Shown here: piece by piece, positions 1-8,505 of the stretch | Layout: every line of letters begins with the position of its first letter | Position numbering within the stretch: the first letter of the stretch is position 1 | Source of the DNA: Halodesulfovibrio sp. MK-HDV | Lineage (GTDB): Bacteria; Desulfobacterota; Desulfovibrionia; Desulfovibrionales; Desulfovibrionaceae | DNA length: 64,000 nt | Direction of reading: 5' to 3' | NCBI RefSeq assembly: GCF_009914765.1 | Contig: NZ_WYDS01000002.1 | Location: forward strand, 112,851 to 176,850 | Program-made: the position numbers and the translations under genes | Notes under the pieces: generated by a model | Database searches by the model: none | Told to the model about the DNA's origin: nothing | Seen by the model: the letters and a program-made list of their open reading frames with translations, nothing else

Positions 1-882
1 AGATTGTATCGAACTGTGCGCCGGAATCTTTGAGTTCCTGCAAAGTGTCTAATGCGTCGCCGTATACGGTATCTACTTTATCAGGAGAACCGTTGAGGCT
101 GCGTTGTGTACTGCGGCATCAAGAGCAATTTTGGAAGCGTCGAGGAAGGTAACTTCTTTTGCGCCAGCTTTAACAGCGTTACAGCCGAAGCTGCCAGCGT
201 AACAGAATGCATCCAGAACGCGTTTGCCTTTACAGAAAGAAGCGAAGTCACGGCGGTTGGTACGCTGATCGTAGAACCATCCGGTTTTCTGGCCTTCAAT
301 CATAGGCACTTCAAATTTTACACCGTTTTCTTCAATAGCGATTTTAGCAGGAACGGTGCCTACTGCCTGCTCAACATAACGGTCGAGACCTTCGAGCGGG
401 CGGTTTGCAGAGTCGTTACGGTAAAGAATCGCTTTAGGGCGCAGAATATTGCAGAGAACAGATGTAATCTGGTCTTTCATTTTTTCCATACCAGCAGTGG
501 TAAGCTGCACTACAAGCAGGTCGTCGTAGCGGTCGATTACCAGACCCGGGAGGAAGTCGCCTTCAGCGAAAACCATACGGTAGAATGGTCTGTCGAACAT
601 GGACTCACGCAGGGTAAGTGCCTGAGAGATGCGCTTATCGAGAAGTGCTTCAGTGAGTCCTTCGTGAGGACGTGTGCTGATCATTCGAGCGCAAATGAGT
701 GAGTTCGGGTTCACGTATGCTGAGCCGATTGGACGCCCTTGAGCGTTGACAATAACGGCGCTTTCACCCGGTTCGAATTCTTTGATAGGGCTTTTTTGGG
801 TATCTACTTCGTTGCTGAATATCCAGAGGTGGCCGAGGCGGATACGACGGTCTTCACCTTTCTTGAGAATTAATTGTTTCAT
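1..882 (-). pseudogene. rlmI: RlmI-type 23S rRNA cytosine methyltransferase, frameshifted and cut by the window edge
   Basis: SAM-dependent methyltransferase of the RlmI family, which makes 5-methylcytosine in 23S rRNA. A PUA-like RNA-binding segment occupies about residues 1-75. The SAM-binding core follows, with the glycine-rich motif VLDAFCYAGSFGCNA near residue 230 and the acidic FLDAS strand after it. The first frame stops at 73-75. Coding similarity continues in another frame: after HNA the expected LNGSPDKVDTVYGDAL is encoded from about position 97 down to 1. One inserted base near 97-102 would rejoin the two, so a single-base deletion has broken the gene, or the assembly has an error there. 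The rest of the C-terminus lies outside the window. The family is usually near 395 residues. Family assignment is firm; loss of function is uncertain. Confidence 0.8.
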
Positions 883-951
883 CTGTTCTATTCGGTTTCC
901 TGTAAACCGTACTGTTAGGTTTGGGTTCGCTTGCGCGCCCCAGTATTGTGT

Positions 952-1090
952 GAATGCCAGAAGCTATAAACTTCTGGCAGGCTTTGTACGGAGATAGCCT
1001 CTGGCAGGTCTTCGACGAGCCTCCGGCGGCCAGAGAACCCTTTTGAAAAAAAGGGCTTCTCTGGACTCTCCTAAAACTTTTATTATGAAG
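952..1090. repeat. Palindromic intergenic repeat of Desulfovibrio type
   Basis: The gap between polA and rlmI holds two strong inverted repeats. One is a 9-bp stem with a 7-nt loop at 955-979 (arms TGCCAGAAG and CTTCTGGCA). The second, at 1030-1063, pairs CCAGAGAA-CCCTTTT with AAAAGGGCTTCTCTGG around a short A-rich loop with one bulged base. Read on the minus strand, the flanks (AAAAGTTTTAGGAGAGTCC before it, GGCCGCCGGAGGC after it) resemble an interspersed intergenic element I recall from Desulfovibrio genomes. It sits just after the polA stop, so it could act as a terminator or mRNA-stabilising hairpin. The family link is from memory and was not searched. Confidence 0.6.
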
Positions 1091-1167
1091 CAACTTGTCA
1101 GTTACTAAGTTGTTTTTAGGTACATAATGCTGCAATTTTGTTAGAAATAGTTGCAGTTTTTTCGAAA

Positions 1168-3807
1168 TTAATGTGCTTCGTTCCAGCGATCGCCTATTCC
1201 GGCGTCCACTTTTAATGGCACTTCCATCAGGGTTTTACCATCAGGCGCGACATTCGACATGATTTCCTGAAGACGACGAGCCGCAGCTTCAGCATTCTGT
1301 GTTGGTACTTCAAGTACCAATTCATCGTGAATCTGAAGGATAAGCTGAGCATCAAGTTGCTTGAGCTGCTGGTCTTCCGCTGTTTTGATCATGGCGATCT
1401 TAATGATATCAGCGGCGCTGCCCTGAATAACAGTATTGATGGCCTGTCTGCGTGCCTGTGACTGCATCATGTTGTTGCCGGACGTAATCTCCGGCAGATA
1501 CCGGCGTCGGCTTGCAAGTGTTGCCACGTATCCATGCAGCTTAGTGTCTTCTTCTACCTTGTCGTAAAATTCTTTCAAATGCTGTAATTTTTCAAAGTAG
1601 CGGGAGATGAACTCTTTTGCTTCTGTAAGAGTAATTTTGAGTTCGCCAGCTAATTTTTGTGGACCCATGCCATAGATGAGTCCGAAGTTGATCGTCTTCG
1701 CATCGCGTCGCTGATCTGCAGTGACGTCTTCTGCTGCTGCATCGAAGAGGAGCGCGGCAGTACTGCTGTGAATATCTTTGTCATGCTTAAATGCATCCAG
1801 CAGGGTTGGGTCTTGCGAGCAATGTGCAAGTACTCGTAGTTCAACCTGTGAGTAATCAGCAGATACGAGTTTTTTACCTTCTGCTGCGAGGAAACAACTG
1901 CGCATACGGGTACCAAATTCACCGCGTGCTGGAATGTTTTGCAAGTTCGGGTTGCTTGAAGACAAGCGACCGGTTGCTGTTGCAAGCTGGTTGAATGTAG
2001 TGTGGATGCGGTCATTTTCGTCTGCAAGCTTTGGCAGTGGCTCGAGATAGGTGGAACGTAGTTTTTCGAGTTTTCTGTATTCCAGAATCAGATCAATAAT
2101 TTTGTGTTCGCCAGCCAATTTTTCAAGAACAGCCTGTGATGTGGAAGCCTGACCACCGCTTGTTTTTGTTTTGGAAGCAAGACCTAAATCTTCGAACAAA
2201 ATTTTGCCGAGCTGTTGTGCAGAACGGATATTGAACGGCTTGCCAGCGATGTCGTAGATGGAACGGGTCAGATTGTCGAGGTCTGCCTGCACTTCTACAA
2301 GGAACTCTGCAAAGGCTGCGCGATCAATGCGAATGCCTGCTTCTTCCATGTCTGCAAGGACGCCCACAAGTGGAAGCTCAATGTCGAGCATGAGTTGGCG
2401 CAGGTGTCCACCGTCAAGACTGCGTTCGAGGTCTTCTGCAATTGCAAGAGCAAGAAGGCCGCCGTTTTTGCGTGAAATTTCAAGTTCATCAGCTTTGCGT
2501 GAAAGCTTTTTCCATGAATAGTCGCGATCTTCTGGATTCAGCAGGTATGCCATGAGTCCAAGATCGAGCAATTTGTTTGGATCAATAGAAGACCAACCGG
2601 CATGTTGACGGAAAAGTGCTTTTGCGTCCGGTGTGATGATCTGTTTTGCGGCGTCGCAAAATTCTGCAAGTTCGTCCATTTTACCAGCGTAGAGAAACTC
2701 TGTCTGGTCAATGGCAACAAGCACTGAATTGCTTTCTGTTTGGTCAGCGAGCAATACTGCCACACGTTTGTCTTTGCATGAAGTCAGCCCTGTTACATCA
2801 TTAACAGACATTGCAGGGCGTGCATCAGGTTCATCGGGAAGAGTGCTTTCGCCGCCGCCAAAGAGACCGAGCTGATCGGTTGCGACTTTCTTCTTTTTAG
2901 GTGCAGGAGCTGGTTCATTTGCATGTGAAAGTGCATTTACTTCACGAACCAATGCACGGAGCTCGTAGCCATTGACGAAATCGAGGACAGTGTCACGAGC
3001 GATTGGCTTTAGTTTGAAATCTGCAAGTTTTTCATGGTCACATGTGCTCGTGTTGAGCGTTGTAAGTTTTCGGTATGTGAACATGTTTTCAAGATGATCA
3101 GCAAATTTCTTTTGCAGATTCGGCTTGAGTTCATCAAAACCGTCGCGGATTTCTTCCAGAGTTTTGAACTGAGTGAAAATTTTGTCGGCAGTTTTTGGGC
3201 CGATACCAGGTACGCCTGGAATGTTATCTGAAGAGTCACCTATGATTGCTTGATAATCCGCCCACTGAGCCGGAGTCAGGTTAGTCTCTTCTTCAAAGTC
3301 TTCAAGGCTGGTGAGTTTTTCCTGCTTGGTGCCTGGATCCCAGAGGTATACGTTGGTGTCGAGACACTGTTTTAAGTCTTTATCAGCACCAACAATAATA
3401 ACAGGGTTATCTTTTTTGAGCCTGTTTGCCAGCGCAGCAATGCAGTCATCCGCCTCGCAACCATCAGAGACGATAAGGTGGATGCCGAGGTGTTGTACCA
3501 TCTCTTTGATTGGTTCAAACTGTAAAATTAAATCTTCAGGAGTTGCAGAGCGGTTAGCTTTGTATTCACCATAAAGTTCATGGCGGAAGTTTTTACCACG
3601 TCCGTCAAGAATGAAGGTGATGTATTCCGGAGACTCATCCCGCAGCATTTTCATTAAAATACGTGAAACAATAAATAGGGCGTTCGTAGGGAAACCATCC
3701 GCACGTTTAAGGTGCTGCATGGCGTAAAATGCCCGAAAAATGAATGCGGAGCCGTCAATAAGGTAGACAGGCTTAGACGTAAGGCCAAGGCGTTCTTGTA
3801 AAGACAT
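1168..3807 (-). CDS. polA: DNA polymerase I
   Basis: DNA polymerase I of 879 residues, used for Okazaki fragment processing and repair. The N-terminal 5'-3' exonuclease starts with PVYLIDGSAFIFRAFYAM and includes the helix-hairpin-helix region GVPGIGPKTADK. The polymerase motifs are intact: motif A (DYSQVELR), the O-helix (KTINFGLIYG) and motif C (QIHDELVLEVP). The middle 3'-5' exonuclease-like domain lacks the usual first DxE pair and looks inactive, as in many bacterial Pol I enzymes. The reading frame is open up to 3951, but homology begins at MSLQERLGLTSKPVYLIDG, so 3807 was chosen. No good Shine-Dalgarno precedes that ATG, so the exact start is moderately certain. The gene reads toward the palindromic repeat and rlmI, away from the tRNA. 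Confidence 0.95.
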   Translation of the reverse strand: MSLQERLGLTSKPVYLIDGSAFIFRAFYAMQHLKRADGFPTNALFIVSRILMKMLRDESPEYITFILDGRGKNFRHELYGEYKANRSATPEDLILQFEPIKEMVQHLGIHLIVSDGCEADDCIAALANRLKKDNPVIIVGADKDLKQCLDTNVYLWDPGTKQEKLTSLEDFEEETNLTPAQWADYQAIIGDSSDNIPGVPGIGPKTADKIFTQFKTLEEIRDGFDELKPNLQKKFADHLENMFTYRKLTTLNTSTCDHEKLADFKLKPIARDTVLDFVNGYELRALVREVNALSHANEPAPAPKKKKVATDQLGLFGGGESTLPDEPDARPAMSVNDVTGLTSCKDKRVAVLLADQTESNSVLVAIDQTEFLYAGKMDELAEFCDAAKQIITPDAKALFRQHAGWSSIDPNKLLDLGLMAYLLNPEDRDYSWKKLSRKADELEISRKNGGLLALAIAEDLERSLDGGHLRQLMLDIELPLVGVLADMEEAGIRIDRAAFAEFLVEVQADLDNLTRSIYDIAGKPFNIRSAQQLGKILFEDLGLASKTKTSGGQASTSQAVLEKLAGEHKIIDLILEYRKLEKLRSTYLEPLPKLADENDRIHTTFNQLATATGRLSSSNPNLQNIPARGEFGTRMRSCFLAAEGKKLVSADYSQVELRVLAHCSQDPTLLDAFKHDKDIHSSTAALLFDAAAEDVTADQRRDAKTINFGLIYGMGPQKLAGELKITLTEAKEFISRYFEKLQHLKEFYDKVEEDTKLHGYVATLASRRRYLPEITSGNNMMQSQARRQAINTVIQGSAADIIKIAMIKTAEDQQLKQLDAQLILQIHDELVLEVPTQNAEAAARRLQEIMSNVAPDGKTLMEVPLKVDAGIGDRWNEAH

Positions 3808-4089
3808 ATATATAGATGGGGTGGTTTGGGTTGCTACAATAGCGGCATAGGTGCGTTGCCAGAAGTGTAATAAAAGGAGAATCGCTGCCGCTTCATCTGC
3901 AAAGTGCATTGTGCAAAAGTGGATGATACCTACTATGCCTTCTACCTGCAAACACTAATACTTTGATTTGTAGCGAAGTGTGCAAAAAAATTTAGTAGCT
4001 ACTGCTCAGAATAATTAGGTGTTTTTATTTGCGATGCATAATAAGCGCTATATCTTTAGTGCCGTAAATAAAAAAAAATAAGAAACTAT

Positions 4090-4118
4090 TTGACAGTCGG
4101 CATGGTTTTCCATAAATA
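4090..4118 (+). promoter_or_regulatory. Likely sigma-70 promoter of tRNA-Glu
   Basis: A perfect -35 box TTGACA lies at 4090-4095, then a 17-bp spacer and a weak -10 box TAAATA at 4113-4118. Transcription would start about 35 bp before the tRNA. This is the only promoter-like arrangement seen in the 350-bp gap between polA and the tRNA. Confidence 0.5.
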
Positions 4119-4159
4119 CGTTTTCGCACGTGAGGGAACTCACGAAGCACATATGAAGC

Positions 4160-4237
4160 GTCCCCATCGTCTAGCCTGGCCCAGGACACCTGCCTTTCAC
4201 GCAGGCGACAGGGGTTCAAATCCCCTTGGGGACGCCA
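4160..4237 (+). tRNA. tRNA-Glu (anticodon UUC), CCA encoded
   Basis: A complete cloverleaf. The acceptor stem GTCCCCA pairs with TGGGGAC at 4227-4233, then comes discriminator G and an encoded CCA. The anticodon stem CCTGC/GCAGG encloses the loop CTTTCAC, giving anticodon TTC (Glu). The T arm AGGGG-TTCAAAT-CCCCT is intact. The gene is the integration target of the downstream island: its 3' part from 4185 is duplicated exactly at 39819-39876. Because the duplicated end is identical to the original, the tRNA stays functional after insertion. Confidence 0.97.
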
Positions 4238-4242
4238 AGCAA
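4185..4242 (+). other. attL, 58-bp core inside tRNA-Glu
   Basis: This 58-bp stretch runs from the end of the D stem through the anticodon and T arms to five bases past the encoded CCA. It is identical, base for base, to 39819-39876. Identity ends on both sides at these coordinates. Use of the 3' end of a tRNA as the crossover site, with an integrase gene next to it, is the standard arrangement for tyrosine-recombinase islands. Confidence 0.9.
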
Positions 4243-4246
4243 ATTC

Positions 4247-4279
4247 AAGCACTTACATGCACATGTAAGTGCTTTTTTT
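4247..4279 (+). terminator. Rho-independent terminator after tRNA-Glu
   Basis: A 13-bp perfect stem AAGCACTTACATG / CATGTAAGTGCTT with a 2-nt apex is followed by a T run. It ends the tRNA transcript. Its sequence differs from the hairpin that follows the right-hand tRNA fragment at 39880. This copy therefore came with the island, while the 39880 copy is probably the original tRNA terminator. Confidence 0.85.
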
Positions 4280-4295
4280 GTTATATTACCCTGCG

Positions 4296-4317
4296 AGGTG
4301 TAAGCCAAAGGTGTAAG
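4296..4317 (+). repeat. Paired direct repeats near attL, possible integrase arm sites
   Basis: Two copies of AGGTGTAAG start 13 bp apart, just inside the left end of the island. A matching pair (AGGTGTAAG and GGGTGTAAG, 11 bp apart) lies just inside the right end at 39714-39733. The position fits arm-type binding sites of a tyrosine integrase. That role is inferred. Confidence 0.45.
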
Positions 4318-4334
4318 TTTTTGAATTTTTATTT

Positions 4335-5456
4335 TTAGACTGCACTTGCATCACTCTTCTCTTTGTTATGCTGGCCATTGTTCTCGGCTTTTGATGTGAT
4401 TGAACTGAGAATATTGACCGCTTCATTTGGTCTGTATTGTTTGCGTAAGTACTTATCTGTTTGATGAGTAGATTTATGTCGAAGCAGTTCTTTTACATCC
4501 ATAAGACAAGCACCATTTGTATGGGCAAGTGTTCCTGCTAGTGCTCGAATTCCGTGGACACCAAAAGGTGTTACATTTGCTTTCACACAAAGCCTTTTAA
4601 GCCAGCGCATGTGAAGACCTGCTTCAAGCTGTATCTCAGAAAAAACATAAGAACGTTTGCTGCCTACTTGAAGTTTATATTCTTTTAGTTTGGCGGCTAG
4701 TTCAGTTGCCAGTGGGATTAGGTCACAGCTTTCGATGCGGTCTTTCCTTTTTCGGGTTCGCAAACCGATTTGCTCACCCATAAACTTCACATCAGCCCAT
4801 GTAAGGCGACGCATTTCAACGCGCCTAGCGGCGGTCATGAGTAAAGTAAACAATACTAGATAGTGTTGTGGCTCATCGCTTTTTGCCGCCAGTTTCAAGA
4901 CTTTGAGCATATCTTCAAGCGGCGGCATGTAATGAGGTTCTTCTTCTGTGGTAGCTCCCTTTGGTAGCCTGCAGAAAGGATTGGCCTCTGGCATCTCTAT
5001 ATAATCGATACCCCAGTACCAACCTGCCTTAAGATTTTTGATTTGCCTATCCAGGTTCTTGCCGGAGTACTGTTTCTTAAGGGCATTGAATACGTCGAGA
5101 ATGTCCTTTTTGCGCACATTGGACACCGGCGTTGTGGGGGGAAGAATGCCTGTTTCAAAGAAACGGCGAAAGGCACGCTGTTTTTCCTTTGCTAGCTTGC
5201 AGTTCTCGTCTGTGAATGTATTAAATGCATGTTCCATATACAATTCAGCCCATTCACCAACCAATAAGTTTCTAAAGCTTTTTTGCGGTGTTTCTGCTTC
5301 CTGATCGGCAAGTTCTAACCTATTGCGCTCTTCGTTCTGCCACTGCTGTGTATCGCGCTTGCGGTCAAAGTTTTTCGTCTTTCTGTGCACCTTACCATTA
5401 CGGTCTGTATAATACACTTGTCCTTTCCATTTTCCGTTTTTCATTTGGAACGCCAT
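4335..5456 (-). CDS. Tyrosine-recombinase integrase of the island
   Basis: Site-specific tyrosine recombinase of 373 residues that lies between the tRNA-Glu attachment site and an excisionase-like gene. The N-terminal arm-binding region is basic and short (residues 1-60). A SAM-like core-binding domain follows. The catalytic domain shows the first Arg in LLMTAARRVEMRRLTW (about residue 210), the beta-hairpin Lys region RTRKRKDR, the HxxR box as GVHGIRALAG, a second His in LLRHKSTHQ, and the nucleophile Tyr in TDKYLRKQY. It is very likely the enzyme that inserted this island into tRNA-Glu, because its stop codon lies about 95 bp from the core site. It appears full length. Confidence 0.92.
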   Translation of the reverse strand: MAFQMKNGKWKGQVYYTDRNGKVHRKTKNFDRKRDTQQWQNEERNRLELADQEAETPQKSFRNLLVGEWAELYMEHAFNTFTDENCKLAKEKQRAFRRFFETGILPPTTPVSNVRKKDILDVFNALKKQYSGKNLDRQIKNLKAGWYWGIDYIEMPEANPFCRLPKGATTEEEPHYMPPLEDMLKVLKLAAKSDEPQHYLVLFTLLMTAARRVEMRRLTWADVKFMGEQIGLRTRKRKDRIESCDLIPLATELAAKLKEYKLQVGSKRSYVFSEIQLEAGLHMRWLKRLCVKANVTPFGVHGIRALAGTLAHTNGACLMDVKELLRHKSTHQTDKYLRKQYRPNEAVNILSSITSKAENNGQHNKEKSDASAV

Positions 5457-5501
5457 AATTTGATTCCTTATATGAAAAACTGCTTATTCCTACCTAAGAT
5501 G

Positions 5502-5765
5502 TTAAAACAAATCGAAGTTTGAATGCAACTTTTTTCTATGAAGAGTCTTTTTAACTGCAGCTGGTTCTTCAGAACTATTATCTGAAGACTGTTTTTTCTG
5601 TACGTTGATATATTCATCAACCTGATCTTTTGGAAACCGTAGTGCTCTTTCCGCAATGTAAAATGCACCAAGTTTTTCTTTCATATCCTGTCGCCTAACA
5701 AGGCTTTCGGAACAGTTTAATATTGCAGCTACTTCTTTTGTCGTTAAGTTTTTAGGTTTATTCAT
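5502..5765 (-). CDS. Small HTH protein, excisionase-like
   Basis: An 87-residue protein with an N-terminal winged helix-turn-helix of the MerR/excisionase type (LTTKEVAAILNCSESLVRR, then the wing FYIAERALRFPKDQVDEYI). The tail after residue 58 is basic and low in complexity. It precedes the integrase on the same strand with a 45-bp gap. This is the usual place for a recombination directionality factor that tilts integrase toward excision and may repress the integrase promoter. It could instead be a simple repressor. Function is inferred from the fold and neighbourhood. Confidence 0.75.
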   Translation of the reverse strand: MNKPKNLTTKEVAAILNCSESLVRRQDMKEKLGAFYIAERALRFPKDQVDEYINVQKKQSSDNSSEEPAAVKKTLHRKKLHSNFDLF

Positions 5766-6057
5766 AAGCAGAATCTCATCCGGTACCGTTTTTTTTAGAC
5801 AAGAAGCGGCTTGAACTTGTTTTTTAAGATCTCCTTCGAGAAATAGTTTCAGGTACTAACCTTTGCACACTGCGTTTTGATACCTAACCGATAAGTATGG
5901 ATTACATTTTCTTTCGGAATGCAAGGGGGTTGTGACAAAAAAGATTGATTTCTTGGTAACAGTCTGAAAAATATTGAAATAAAATTTTAAAAGCATCTGA
6001 CTCAGTGTGTTAGAAATGATAAATTCCGGTATGTAAGCTTGAGAATGGGGTGCAATT

Positions 6058-6990
6058 TTATCCATGAATGGTGCCGAGGTATGTTGCGGTGACTTCGCCA
6101 CGGTTGTGCCCTAATTCGTGGGCAAGAATGTTGATTGCTTGGTCATGTGTGGTGCGCCAGTCTTCACCGTGTGCTTGATATGCCGCTTGCCGGTAATCCG
6201 CAGGAGATGGGTAAAGGCAGGGGGCGGCCAGTTTCGTTAGTTCCTTGTAGCGACTTTGTGCATACGCGTGCCGAAGGCCATGTAGTGAAGCCCCGCAAAC
6301 TTTAAGACATAACCCCATTCGGCTTATGACTTTGTAGACGTATTTTTCCCATGAAGCTTCCGATATCGAATCAGGCCAGCTATTGCCATTTTTCCCGATG
6401 AACGGGGTCAACGCTTTAACTGCACCGATCTGTTCTTTGGATGGCTCGTGCAGGATACGGTCTCGGCCCCCTTTTGTGCCTGCAGATATATAGATGCGGC
6501 CATCAGGAAGAAGTGCGGTCCTTGGATTTATTTTTCGCGCTTCTTCAGGGCGCAAGCCCAATGCGCGCATTACGTTGATTTGGTGTCCAATTCTTTGGAA
6601 CTTTTCTGCCCCAGAAAGCAATTGATCTGCGACAGCACGGCAGACGACTTCAGGCACTGCTTTTGTTTGTTGTGGAATGTAGTTACGATTTCCAACCCCA
6701 AATTCACTGTTCTTTTTATGTATTCTATCGTTTCCATAGACCCGGCAAACTTGGCGCACACTTGATAGGTAAGATTTGATGGTTGAAACTGCTAATCCTT
6801 GTTGTTGCCAGTCTTCCACTACAACGGCCACGTGTCGATTCGAGATGTTTTTCCAATGCTGTACTCGGTATCCTAATTGATGGAGCCGCTTAGAGAATCG
6901 CATCGACTGCCCACGATTGTTATATTTCGTTTTCCCTGATCCGGTTAGATGTGCTGTTTTGGCTCCATATAATAATCTGTTTTTACTCAT
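6058..6990 (-). CDS. Second tyrosine integrase, different subfamily
   Basis: A 310-residue integrase-domain protein unlike the first one. The N-terminal half is a phage-integrase-like core-binding region (SMRFSKRLHQLGYRVQHWKN; VSTIKSYLSSVRQVCR). The catalytic half has the first Arg in ALGLRPEEARKI, Lys in SAGTKGGRDRIL, the HxxR box HGLRHAYAQ, the second His in LGHNRGEVT and Tyr in VTATYLG, close to the C-terminus. All active-site residues seem present. It lies inside the island, 600 bp from the first integrase, with no recognisable attachment site of its own. It may mark a second mobile element or have a helper role. A terminator-like hairpin stands 80 bp before its start. Confidence 0.88.
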   Translation of the reverse strand: MSKNRLLYGAKTAHLTGSGKTKYNNRGQSMRFSKRLHQLGYRVQHWKNISNRHVAVVVEDWQQQGLAVSTIKSYLSSVRQVCRVYGNDRIHKKNSEFGVGNRNYIPQQTKAVPEVVCRAVADQLLSGAEKFQRIGHQINVMRALGLRPEEARKINPRTALLPDGRIYISAGTKGGRDRILHEPSKEQIGAVKALTPFIGKNGNSWPDSISEASWEKYVYKVISRMGLCLKVCGASLHGLRHAYAQSRYKELTKLAAPCLYPSPADYRQAAYQAHGEDWRTTHDQAINILAHELGHNRGEVTATYLGTIHG

Positions 6991-7070
6991 TTAAAATTCC
7001 TTTTTATTTTTTCATACTGCATAAAAGGAACGAATGTTAGGCCGGTAATCTATTTTTTTAGTAAAAATGC

Positions 7071-7107
7071 AAAAAGACCATGCAATAGCATTGCATGGTC
7101 TTTTTTT
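7071..7107. terminator. Strong bidirectional terminator hairpin
   Basis: Perfect 16-bp inverted repeat AAAAAGACCATGCAAT / ATTGCATGGTCTTTTT with a 3-nt loop, flanked by A and T runs so it can work in either direction. No gene ends directly at it on either strand. It may terminate an unannotated transcript from the 7108-7927 region, or insulate the integrase genes from the T6SS operon. Confidence 0.7.
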
Positions 7108-7927
7108 ATTGTTCTGACATTGGATTCAAAAATTGATAATAAGCTGCCCGTAGCTATCCTGTTGGATCAAAAATATTACGTTAATAAAATAGGATGTAAA
7201 AAAGTTCCCTATATATGTCACCACATCATATTAACTACTATTGCGTGCTGTGTGGCAGCAACTCTACACAGCTATTAATGTTCAATCCGATAGCCACAGC
7301 GGTGTATGCACCGTGTATATTAGTGGCCAAAAAACGCAATTTTATATGAACGTCCGTATTCCATTTACGAACGGGCAAGTGGGAATGAGTTCGGCTGGTG
7401 AACAGCCGTAAGTCGAGTGGTATATTCACCACCATAAATGAAAATGTAGTATTCATCAGCGTTCAGCTGGTAGATCGTTATCTGTCTGTTTCATTTTGAA
7501 ACAGACAGATAAAAAATGTGCCTCTCGAAGAAGGTGCCTCCTGAATTTAGAAAAGATTTTTTGCAGGCAACAACTGTTACTCTACATGGATACCTGAAAT
7601 CAGCCGCAAAAAAGCACGTGTAAACAGGAACCGTTATTGCTGCTTCTATACAACATCGATAACGCAATTGTAAGGTCTGCAGAAAATATCTGCATTTCAG
7701 TGCAGGCATTAGAAATTTAGTCCCAGCAGAAATGAACGCGTAAAAAGCGAACATTTCTGTTGGGATTTCCTTTATGAGAATAGGTGAATGAATTTTATGT
7801 TGACTGAAGACTGCAATGTCGAGCTACAACAGTAAAAATTTGTAGTGATAATATGACATAACCACCTTAAGGAAAAGAAATTGACAGAATCTCATCTGTT
7901 ACTTGGATTTTTTACTGTGAGAAAAAT
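7108..7927. other. 820-bp stretch without a convincing gene, with two inverted repeats
   Basis: No reading frame here looks like a protein. The two longest open frames, both minus strand and under 90 codons, have random-looking composition. Two structures stand out. One is a perfect 15-bp stem with a 5-nt loop at 7478-7512 (arms TTATCTGTCTGTTTC and GAAACAGACAGATAA). The other is a 14-bp stem with one G-U-type mismatch at 7721-7765 (arms TCCCAGCAGAAATG and CATTTCTGTTGGGA). They could mark a structured RNA, mobile-element ends or binding sites. I do not recognise a known RNA family. Confidence 0.4.
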
Positions 7928-8275
7928 ATGAATTATGCTGTTGTAGAACTGTTGCAGTATGTTCCTGATTACATGAAATTAGTTCAGGAGAATGAAATAG
8001 AAATTGTTTATCAGTTAGTAGGACATGGAATGGTTTCACCACATAGGTTCTTATCTGATGACTTTATATCGCCGTTAGCACTTGCATGTGAAAAAGGTCA
8101 TCTGCAAATGGCAAAGCTTCTTTGGATGTTTGGGGCATCCATAAGACCAGAAATCAAAACACAAATTCCGCCTTTACAGGCAGCAATACGTGGTAGGCAG
8201 GTGGAAGTTATCCGTTGGCTGTTGGAGCAGGGAACAGATGCACCTTGTCGGTGTAGTGGATACTACAGGCGTTGA
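7928..8275 (+). CDS. Small ankyrin-repeat protein, possibly truncated by a frameshift
   Basis: A 115-residue protein and the only plus-strand gene in the island. Two clear ankyrin repeats are visible: SPLALACEKGHLQMAKLLWMFGASI and PPLQAAIRGRQVEVIRWLLEQGTD, with a weaker one before them. No signal peptide is seen. After GTDA the protein ends in PCRCSGYYRR, which does not look like ankyrin sequence. A different frame continues with HLVGVVDTTGVDVALG and stops near 8314, so a late frameshift is possible. Small ankyrin proteins often serve as protein-binding partners and occur near secreted effectors, sometimes as immunity or adaptor proteins. No specific role can be assigned here. Confidence 0.65.
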   Translation: MNYAVVELLQYVPDYMKLVQENEIEIVYQLVGHGMVSPHRFLSDDFISPLALACEKGHLQMAKLLWMFGASIRPEIKTQIPPLQAAIRGRQVEVIRWLLEQGTDAPCRCSGYYRR

Positions 8276-8505
8276 CGTCGCGCTTGGAAGTATACAAGTG
8301 ATCGGGTATAGTTAAAGTTTTTCTTGATAGAAAAGTATTTCTAATTGTTAGAAGGTACCCTCGGTTAGTTGGAAAAAAGTACCTAGGTGACGAGACGGAT
8401 TGTTGTTATGCAAAATATACAAGATCTTTTTTTGTCGTTTAAATTAGATAGCCGAGCTACTAAAATTTTGAAAAAACTTTGCTAAGGCTGTCTAAAATAT
8501 GGGGC

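Noticed and set aside
106..702. 198-codon plus-strand open frame
   Set aside because: It is antisense to rlmI and has no protein-like features.
854..1135. A 93-codon open frame on the minus strand between polA and rlmI
   Set aside because: It runs through the palindromic intergenic repeat. Its translation (QKGSLAAGGSSKTCQRLSP) is what such repeats give in many genomes when miscalled as genes.
4090..4338. 82-codon open frame through the tRNA
   Set aside because: It overlaps tRNA-Glu and its terminator on the same strand, so it is a chance frame.
7238..7754. Two minus-strand open frames (72 and 87 codons) in the gene-free stretch
   Set aside because: Composition is random-like, with many Cys, Phe and Arg. 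No ribosome-binding site is evident, and the second frame spans an inverted repeat.
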